Source of the DNA: Spirochaetales bacterium
Lineage (GTDB): Bacteria > Desulfobacterota_D > UBA1144
Length of the DNA: 12,364 nt
Direction of reading: 5' to 3'
Assembly (NCBI GenBank): GCA_002730475.1
Contig: PCAG01000045.1
Span: 1-12,364 of the forward strand
The notes under the pieces were generated by a model. It was not told the origin of the DNA. It made no database searches and was given only the letters and a program-made list of their open reading frames with translations. Shown one piece after another: positions 7,175 through 12,364 of the stretch. The position numbers and the translations under genes are program-made. Each line of letters opens with the position of its first letter. The stretch's first letter is position 1.

Positions 7175-7860
7175 GTATAGAAAATACACTGTTAAAAGAA
7201 TATGAAGTCTTAAAAAAGCCTCTAAATGACTTTCCTGATAAATTAATTAAATATTTAATCAAAGAATACAATTTAAAAGGCAAAATCCTCGATGTTATGT
7301 GTGGAAGAGGAGAGCACGCCGAATCATTTTGCAAAAACGGTCTAGATACTTATTGTCTTGATATTAGTCCTCATGCGGCTCCTGTATTTTCAGAAAGAGA
7401 TAAGAAATTATTAATTTGCGACACAGGTAAAGACAAATACCCCTTTGAAGACAATACTTATGATGTGACTTTTTGTAAGTCAGGAATAGAACATGTCAAC
7501 CCAGATCATTTGATATCTGAAATGTATAGAGTAACAAAACCTGGAGGGAAAATTATAATCCTAACTCTTGATTGGTGGTATACCTACAGAATGCATTATA
7601 TTGATTATACGCATGGTTATGGAGTTCCTTGGATGAAAAATAGCTTAAGACTAATTCTTGAGTCTTACAATTTTAAAAATGTTAAAGTTAATAATTTATA
7701 CTACCTCCCCTTTACGTGGAGATTCCCAAAATTTAAATTTATTTGTTGGATAATAAGAAATTTATTTCCTTATCCATATATTGAAAATTTTACTAACCCA
7801 ATTTGGAAGCTTGTTAGATTTTCTAATGAAGTTCAAATTATAGGATATGGTAAGAAATAA
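7171..7860 (+). CDS. Class I SAM-dependent methyltransferase
   Basis: A 229-residue protein with the Rossmann-like methyltransferase fold of the Methyltransf_11 type. Motif I is ILDVMCGRGEH (39-49) for S-adenosylmethionine, D64 in CLDIS is the acidic residue that binds the ribose, YPFEDNTYDVTFC is motif post-I/II, IEHV follows, and VTKPGGKIIILT is the usual strand 5 motif. The C-terminal third is rich in aromatic residues (DWWYTYRMHYIDYTHGYG) and probably forms the acceptor pocket. There is no signal peptide; it is cytoplasmic. Start codon ATG overlaps the VOC stop as ATGA, and the 3' end overlaps the CMP-transferase gene by 14 bases. O- or N-methylation of the nonulosonic acid or its acyl group is a reasonable inference, as methylated derivatives of such sugars are known; the acceptor is not shown by the sequence. 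Confidence 0.9.
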   Translation: MSIENTLLKEYEVLKKPLNDFPDKLIKYLIKEYNLKGKILDVMCGRGEHAESFCKNGLDTYCLDISPHAAPVFSERDKKLLICDTGKDKYPFEDNTYDVTFCKSGIEHVNPDHLISEMYRVTKPGGKIIILTLDWWYTYRMHYIDYTHGYGVPWMKNSLRLILESYNFKNVKVNNLYYLPFTWRFPKFKFICWIIRNLFPYPYIENFTNPIWKLVRFSNEVQIIGYGKK

Positions 7861-8569
7861 GCAAATTGTAGCACTAATTTGTTGTAGAGGCAGATCCAAG
7901 GGTATTGTAAATAAAAATATAAAAAAATTTTCAGGCAAGCCTCTATTAGCATGGATTATTGAAGAAGCAAAAAAAACTAAAATATTTGATAAAGTTATAC
8001 TTTCAACAGATTCAAAAAATATTGCAAAAGTGGGTAAATATTATGGAGCCTACGTTCCAGGACTACGACCAAAAATGCTTGCAACCGACAATTCTAATGT
8101 GTTTGATACACACAAATATATTTTTTCAAAATTAAATTATACAGACGATAATAGCTATATATGTGTTTTAAATAACAATCCTTTTATAAATACTTCTCTT
8201 ATTAAAAAGGGTTTTCAAATTTCAAAAAAAAATAAATATAATTGTATAGTATTAGACTCACAAAAAACTAGAAGTGATAGTATTTATTATCGACAAATGA
8301 AAATGAAAAAAAAAAGATTGATTCCAGTCTTTCCAATAGAGTTAGAAAAATCTGGGATAAATCGGCAATTTGATAATGATTTCTTCAATACAATTAATAA
8401 TATTAGATGGGGCAAAGCTTCAGTATTATCTAATTATAATATTTATAAGAAATTTATTATTAAGAATGGTGTATTTCCTATTTTTTTATCCAAAACGCAA
8501 AATTTTGATTTGGATGATTTTGAAGATTGGAAAATAGCGGAAGTTATATTTAATAATTTGATAAAATAA
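7847..8569 (+). CDS. neuA: CMP-nonulosonic acid synthetase (acylneuraminate cytidylyltransferase family)
   Basis: Activates the free nonulosonic acid with CTP to give the CMP-sugar used by glycosyltransferases. The 240-residue protein starts with strand ALICCRGRSKGI..KNI (9-25), the family's cytidine-phosphate loop, in which R14, S17 and K18 match conserved residues; the common 'PARGGSKG' appears here as 'CCRGRSKG'. VILSTDSKNIAKVGKYYGA and VPGLRP are typical of the family, NNNPF stands where others have LQPTSP, and the C-terminal FDLDDFEDWKIAE gives the metal-binding pair D221 and D223. The symbol is given at family level only; LegF, PseF or PtmB would be equally compatible. Start ATG 7847 is nested in the last 14 bases of the methyltransferase gene. 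It closes the tightly coupled block; a 77-base gap follows. The replaced LQPTSP-type segment suggests a substrate differing from standard Neu5Ac. Confidence 0.9.
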   Translation: MVRNKQIVALICCRGRSKGIVNKNIKKFSGKPLLAWIIEEAKKTKIFDKVILSTDSKNIAKVGKYYGAYVPGLRPKMLATDNSNVFDTHKYIFSKLNYTDDNSYICVLNNNPFINTSLIKKGFQISKKNKYNCIVLDSQKTRSDSIYYRQMKMKKKRLIPVFPIELEKSGINRQFDNDFFNTINNIRWGKASVLSNYNIYKKFIIKNGVFPIFLSKTQNFDLDDFEDWKIAEVIFNNLIK

Positions 8570-8646
8570 TAACAATTTTAGAAAATTACCAAAAAGACTG
8601 AAAAAATAAAATAGACAATGGACAAATTTATATTTCTTAAAATTAT
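8570..8646 (+). other. Longest non-coding gap (77 bases), no clear signal
   Basis: This is the only gap above 20 bases. It contains a weak A+T palindrome AATTTTAGAAAATT (8574-8587) with no following T-run, and TAGACA (8612-8617), which is 5 of 6 to a -35 box but has no properly spaced -10. A 10-codon reading frame (8618-8650) ends in an ATGA overlap with neuD. None is strong enough to call a terminator, promoter or leader gene. Confidence 0.4.
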
Positions 8647-9282
8647 ATGAAAAATAAAGAAAATATTATTATATTTGGTTGTGGAGGTCATGCAAAATCT
8701 GTAGCAAATATTTTGTTTGAAACTAAAAAATATAAAATAATAGCATTTGTAGGAAAGGATATAAAAACTAAAAAATTATTAGGCATAGAAACATTAGAAG
8801 AAGCTAAATTTTTTAATAAAAAATTGAAATATCAAAACTTTGTTATTGGAATAGGCAACATTACACAAAGAGAAAAGTGTTACAAAAAAATAAAAAAGCA
8901 TTTTCCGAAAGCGATTTTTCCAACAATAAATCATCCAAATACATCTATTTCAGAAAATGTAAAAATTGGAATTGGTACCGTAATTATGTCAAATGTAGTA
9001 GTTAATATTAGCTCTGAAATTGGTAAATTTTGCATTTTAAACACATCATCAACAATTGATCATGATTGCAAATTAGAAGATTATGTTTCGATAGCGCCAA
9101 ATGTTTCAATAGCTGGAAGTTGCACTATAGGAAGGCGATCTTTTATTGGGGTAGGGTCATCTATCATACATAATATACAGATAGGAAAATCTGTAGTTGT
9201 AGGGGCTGGATCTTGCGTTGTTAAAAATTTATTGATTAAAAATACATACGCAGGAAGTCCAGCAAAAAAAATTAATAATTAA
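8647..9282 (+). CDS. neuD: NeuD/PglD-family sugar O/N-acyltransferase (left-handed beta-helix)
   Basis: Transfers an acetyl (or other acyl) group from acyl-CoA to a sugar. The 211-residue protein has both parts of the NeuD/PglD architecture: an N-terminal Rossmann-like PglD_N domain (1 to about 80) with IIIFGCGGHAKSVANIL, where GCGGHAK (11-17) binds the sugar or nucleotide, and a left-handed parallel beta-helix of hexapeptide repeats (about 95-211). The STIDHDC segment carries H139, the family's catalytic base, followed by D140; VGAGSCVVKN and YAGSPAKKI are the usual C-terminal end. NeuD O-acetylates sialic acids, PglD N-acetylates UDP-4-amino sugars; context with NeuB and NeuA favours the former or a legionaminate-type amine, while the nearby DegT aminotransferase would also allow the latter. 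It starts after a 77-base gap and no ribosome site is evident. Confidence 0.92.
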   Translation: MKNKENIIIFGCGGHAKSVANILFETKKYKIIAFVGKDIKTKKLLGIETLEEAKFFNKKLKYQNFVIGIGNITQREKCYKKIKKHFPKAIFPTINHPNTSISENVKIGIGTVIMSNVVVNISSEIGKFCILNTSSTIDHDCKLEDYVSIAPNVSIAGSCTIGRRSFIGVGSSIIHNIQIGKSVVVGAGSCVVKNLLIKNTYAGSPAKKINN

Positions 9283-9302
9283 ATTCAATTTTCAATAACT
9301 TG

Positions 9303-10523
9303 ATGATTAATAAAGTAGTATTTTTTGTAGGAAATTTGTATTTAGAAAAAGATCACAAGCGATTTGGTTATGAAACCATTTCCAACAGAGGTTATGAAGT
9401 TGAAGTATGGGACTTTACACCGTGGCTTAACTATAACTACTATATAAAACACAGGCCTCATTCTAAATTAAGTTATAAAAATTATAAAACTTTACATACT
9501 AATGAACAAATTAAGTCAGCAATTTCCGAATTATCATCTAATGATATAATTATTGATCATTTTGTACTCTCTAATAAAAAAACTATTTTTGAAAATTTAA
9601 AATTTAAAAAAACAAAAATTGCTTTTTCTATATTAGGCCAGCAACCTTTGATGAATTCATCACCTATAATTGATAGAATAAAGTATTATTTTACTTTGAT
9701 TTTAAATGAACCGATTAATTTTTTTTCAAAAATTTATAATTTTTTTTGTTTAATTATAAAAAACTTAATTAAAAGAGAAAAATCACATGATCTAATTAAT
9801 ATATTAATTGTTGGTGGTTCTGAATGGAAAAATAATTCCGATAAAAAATCTTTTAATAACGAAGTAGACTTGATAAAAGCTCATGCATTTGATTACGATA
9901 GATATATTGAATTAAAAAATACAGAAAACAAAATTAATCAAAAAAAAAATTATAATTTTTCTGTATTTTTAGATGAAGCCTTACCTTTTCACCCTGATTA
10001 TGACTATTTAAAAATAAAACCCTATTGTTCATCTAAAAATTATTATTATGAAATTAATAATTTTTTTGATGATTATGAAAATAAGACTGGATATCAAATT
10101 ATAATTGCTGCTTGTCCACGAATAGATTATAAATTAAGAAATAATCCTTATAATAATAGAAAAATTGTATCAAGCAGTTCAACTAGCCTCGTAAAAAATT
10201 CAAAACACGTTTTAACACACATGTCGACAGCGGTGAATTTTGCAATACTTTACAAGAAACCTATTATTTTTATTAATTCAAATAATTATAGTTTTTACTT
10301 AAAAAATTCTATCAAAAATTTATCACGTTTAGTTGAGGGCAAATATATAAACATAACCAAGAATTTGCCTTCAAATTATAGCAAGATATCTGTAAATGAA
10401 AAATTATATAAGATATACAAAGAAAAATTTATTAAGGAACCTAACACTCCCGATAAATTTATTTGGGATATCTTTTGCGATTATTTAGATAAAGTAAATA
10501 ATTCTTCTAAAAACATTTTATAA
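9303..10523 (+). CDS. Uncharacterised protein with GT-B-like C-terminal motif, probable glycan transferase
   Basis: I do not recognise this 406-residue protein as a named family. It begins with VVFFVGNLYLEKDHKRF, a strand-turn-helix as at the start of GT-B Rossmann domains, then FSILGQQ and a hydrophobic, aromatic stretch (about 125-155, YYFTLILNEPINFF..IYNFFCLII) that could attach to the membrane. The second half has FSVFLDEALPFHPDY, a strand and loop often seen in polysaccharide-synthesis proteins, IIIAACPRIDY, and near 302-325 HVLTHMSTAVNFA followed by KPIIFI. That last pattern (H306, S308, T309, then a helix and strand) resembles the donor-binding end of CDP-glycerol/capsule-type transferases and the matching region of the first gene in this window. 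ATG 9303 is taken as start; the TTG at 9300 directly before it is an alternative. It sits 5 bases before the DegT gene. Function inferred from context only. Confidence 0.7.
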   Translation: MINKVVFFVGNLYLEKDHKRFGYETISNRGYEVEVWDFTPWLNYNYYIKHRPHSKLSYKNYKTLHTNEQIKSAISELSSNDIIIDHFVLSNKKTIFENLKFKKTKIAFSILGQQPLMNSSPIIDRIKYYFTLILNEPINFFSKIYNFFCLIIKNLIKREKSHDLINILIVGGSEWKNNSDKKSFNNEVDLIKAHAFDYDRYIELKNTENKINQKKNYNFSVFLDEALPFHPDYDYLKIKPYCSSKNYYYEINNFFDDYENKTGYQIIIAACPRIDYKLRNNPYNNRKIVSSSSTSLVKNSKHVLTHMSTAVNFAILYKKPIIFINSNNYSFYLKNSIKNLSRLVEGKYINITKNLPSNYSKISVNEKLYKIYKEKFIKEPNTPDKFIWDIFCDYLDKVNNSSKNIL

Positions 10524-10528
10524 TTTAT

Positions 10529-11644
10529 ATGATACCTATATACATTCCATACCTAAATAAAAAAGCAAAGAAATACGTTTCTAAATGTATAGATACCAAT
10601 TGGATTTCAAGTCAAGGAGCTTATGTTCTTAAATTTGAAAAAGCTTTAGCAAAATACCATAATGTAAAATATTGTATAGCAACGTCAGGATGTACATCGG
10701 CACTTCATTTAGCAATGAAATCTCTTAATATCGGAAAAGGTGATGAGGTTATTTGTCCTGATCTAACTTTTATTGCGCCAGCGAATATGATTATACTATC
10801 AGGAGCAAAACTTAAACTAGTTGATATAAATCCCGAAACTCTTGCGATTGATCATAAAAAGATTAAAAATAAAATTAACAAAAGAACCAAAGCAATTATT
10901 GTTGTGCACCAATTCGGCCATTCAGCTGACATGGATCCAATAATGAGAATAGCAAGAGAATATAATTTAAAAGTAATCGAAGACAATGCTGAAAGCATAG
11001 GAGGAAAATATAAAGGAAAAAAACTTGGTACCATAGGTGACGCAGCAACTCTGAGTTTTTATGCAAACAAAATAATTACCAGTGGGGAAGGTGGTGCTAT
11101 ATTAACCAATTCAAAAAAAATTGCTAAAACATGTTATATTTTGAGAGATCATGGCATGTCAAGAACATCTGATCCGATAAAAAAATATATTCATTTAAAT
11201 TTAGGCTACAACTATCGCATGACTAATATGCAGGCAGCCGTTGGATTTTCTCAGTTGGAAATAATAAATAAAATTTTGAAAAAAAGAAACACTCAAATGA
11301 TGCTTTATAACAAGTATTTGTCACAAATTAGGAATGTTAAAGTTAGGTCATTTAAAAAATGGTGTTCCCCAGTTCATTGGATGACAACTATAACCATCAG
11401 TGAAAAAAATTTAAGAAATAAATTAATACATTTTTTGTCCAGAAACGGTATTGATGCTAGACCAATGATTTTTCCAGTTCATCAAGCTCGCCATCTTAAA
11501 AAATATTTTAACTCAAAAAACTTTTCAAATTCAATTAACATATCCAAAAATTCATTACACTTACCGAGCTCAACCTATCTAGGAAAAGAAGATATAAAGT
11601 TTATTTGCAATAAAGTAAAATTATTTTTTAAAAGAAAATATTAG
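10529..11644 (+). CDS. DegT/DnrJ/EryC1-family aminotransferase, perosamine-synthase-like
   Basis: A 371-residue PLP enzyme that aminates a keto group on a nucleotide-linked sugar. Typical features in order: NWISSQG near the N terminus, TSGCTSALHLA (cofactor phosphate loop), VICPDLTFIAPANMI, EDNAES with D152 (contact to the pyridine nitrogen), GKKLGTIGDAATLSFYANK with K181 as the Schiff-base lysine, then ITSGEGGAI. LGYNYRMTNMQAAVGF.QLE is the strong signature of sugar aminotransferases of this group, and the pattern (IEDNAES.GG.YKGK.LG) recalls GDP-perosamine synthases, which aminate C4 of GDP-4-keto-6-deoxymannose. LegC, PseC and PglE-type 4-aminotransferases belong to the same family, so the substrate could also be a UDP-4-keto sugar. 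It lies 5 bases after the preceding gene and 18 before the epimerase gene, which may prepare or modify its sugar. Regiospecificity not decided by sequence. Confidence 0.94.
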   Translation: MIPIYIPYLNKKAKKYVSKCIDTNWISSQGAYVLKFEKALAKYHNVKYCIATSGCTSALHLAMKSLNIGKGDEVICPDLTFIAPANMIILSGAKLKLVDINPETLAIDHKKIKNKINKRTKAIIVVHQFGHSADMDPIMRIAREYNLKVIEDNAESIGGKYKGKKLGTIGDAATLSFYANKIITSGEGGAILTNSKKIAKTCYILRDHGMSRTSDPIKKYIHLNLGYNYRMTNMQAAVGFSQLEIINKILKKRNTQMMLYNKYLSQIRNVKVRSFKKWCSPVHWMTTITISEKNLRNKLIHFLSRNGIDARPMIFPVHQARHLKKYFNSKNFSNSINISKNSLHLPSSTYLGKEDIKFICNKVKLFFKRKY

Positions 11645-11662
11645 TTAATTCAGATTAATTAA

Positions 11663-12364
11663 ATGAAAGTAGCTGTACTAGGTGGTAGCGGATTTATCGG
11701 ATCTCATCTGTGCGATTCTCTAAGTTCAAAAGGTTATAAAGTAAATATTTTTGATATTAATAAATCAAAATATAAAACAAAAAAGCACAAAATGTACTTA
11801 GGGTCTATTTTAGATAAAAAACGATTGTCTGCAGCTATAAAAGGATGTGATTATGTCTTTCATTTTGCAGCACTAGCTGATTTAGATGTATCTTATAAAA
11901 AACCATTAGAAACTGCGAAAATTAATATTTTAGGAACAATTAATGCTTTAGAAGTTTGTAAAAAACATAAAATTAAAAGATTTATTTTTGCTAGCTCATT
12001 ATACGCAAATGCAGAAGAAGGAAGTTTTTATGGTCCCAGCAAACAGGCTGCCGAAAGATATATAGAGAAATTTTATAAAAATTTTGGGCTAAATTATACA
12101 ATTTTAAGATTTGGTTCTTTATATGGCAGCAGATCGAATAATAGTAATGGAATAAAATTTTTAATTTATAATGCGGTTAACAATAAAAAGATAGTTTATA
12201 CAGGAAGCAAACGAGCTAAAAGAAAGTATGTGCATGTTGAAGATGTAGCAAAAGCTTGTGTACAAGTTATTCAAAAAAAATATAAAAATAAATATTTAAC
12301 AATAACTGGCAAACATATTGTCAAAGTTAGAAATTTAATTGATATTATAGCAAAACGCTTAAAA
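11663..12364 (+). CDS. NAD-dependent sugar epimerase/dehydratase, extended SDR (3' end cut by window)
   Basis: The frame runs from ATG 11663 through 234 codons to the window edge with no stop. The N terminus MKVAVLGGSGFIGSHL has the extended-SDR cofactor loop GGSGFIG (7-13), followed by FDIN, LGSILD and VFHFAALADLDVSY, all usual for nucleotide-sugar epimerases and dehydratases. The catalytic Ser is in ASSLY (S111/S112) and YGPSK gives Y123 and K127; only about 11 residues separate them, against about 24 in GalE. TILRFGSLYGSRS and RKYVHVEDVAKA are standard substrate-binding elements. The C-terminal third is missing. It belongs with the WcaG/COG0451-like group, not clearly LegB, PseB, RmlB or GalE. 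Location directly after a DegT aminotransferase suggests both act on one nucleotide-sugar. Epimerase, dehydratase and reductase remain open. Confidence 0.92.
   Translation, partial: MKVAVLGGSGFIGSHLCDSLSSKGYKVNIFDINKSKYKTKKHKMYLGSILDKKRLSAAIKGCDYVFHFAALADLDVSYKKPLETAKINILGTINALEVCKKHKIKRFIFASSLYANAEEGSFYGPSKQAAERYIEKFYKNFGLNYTILRFGSLYGSRSNNSNGIKFLIYNAVNNKKIVYTGSKRAKRKYVHVEDVAKACVQVIQKKYKNKYLTITGKHIVKVRNLIDIIAKRLK

Noticed and set aside
8574..8587. Palindrome AATTTTAGAAAATT as a terminator
   Set aside because: Only weak A:T pairs, a tiny loop and no T-run after it; expected by chance in such A+T-rich DNA.
8612..8634. TAGACA with TATATT as a promoter
   Set aside because: Spacing between the two boxes is about 11 bases, far from the usual 16-18, and such matches are common in this composition.
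9300..9302. TTG immediately before ATG 9303
   Set aside because: The ATG next to it is the simpler start; the difference is a single residue.
1..12364. CRISPR arrays, tRNA or rRNA genes, transposons, attachment sites
   Set aside because: No spaced direct repeats, no cloverleaf-like or rRNA-like segments, no transposase or integrase, and nearly all of the window is coding sequence.

Overview
The window is a densely packed, strongly A+T-rich stretch of bacterial DNA (about a quarter to 30% G+C by eye) with 13 protein genes, all on the + strand, plus the open end of a 14th reading off the right edge if the truncated first gene is counted separately; in total 14 coding regions, the first and last cut by the window edges. 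Stops include TAA, TAG and TGA, so the standard bacterial code applies. Lysine, asparagine and isoleucine dominate the proteins, gaps are mostly under 20 bases, and neighbouring genes often overlap. This fits a streamlined low-G+C bacterium; marine Pelagibacterales (SAR11), whose hypervariable regions carry surface-polysaccharide genes, are a plausible source. No rRNA, tRNA or marker gene is present to prove it.

The theme is surface-glycan synthesis built round a nonulosonic (sialic-acid-like) acid. Region 1 (1-2018) has the C-terminal part of a probable glycan-assembly protein and a full NeuB-type synthase. Region 2 (2036-6734) is an unusual block: a xylose-isomerase-like TIM barrel, a class III PLP aminotransferase, a second TIM barrel of a different subfamily, and two short-chain dehydrogenases. 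Region 3 (6728-8569) holds a small VOC-superfamily protein, a SAM methyltransferase and a CMP-sugar (NeuA-type) cytidylyltransferase. After the only gap over 20 bases (8570-8646), region 4 (8647-12364) has a NeuD/PglD-type acyltransferase, a large unrecognised protein with a glycosyltransferase-B-like C-terminal motif, a DegT/perosamine-synthase-type aminotransferase and a truncated NAD-dependent epimerase/dehydratase.

NeuB, NeuA and NeuD mark the end steps: condensation of a sugar with phosphoenolpyruvate, CMP activation, and acyl transfer. What is missing is the usual supply of the NeuB substrate: no NeuC/LegG-type UDP-sugar 2-epimerase lies in the window. In its place are two ketose-type isomerases, a class III aminotransferase, two dehydrogenases, a VOC protein and a methyltransferase. 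My inference is that this block makes or modifies an unusual nonulosonic acid or its side group. The region 2-3 genes are translationally coupled through overlaps of 4, 23, 7, 4 and 14 bases, which supports a shared pathway. The exact product cannot be deduced from sequence alone.
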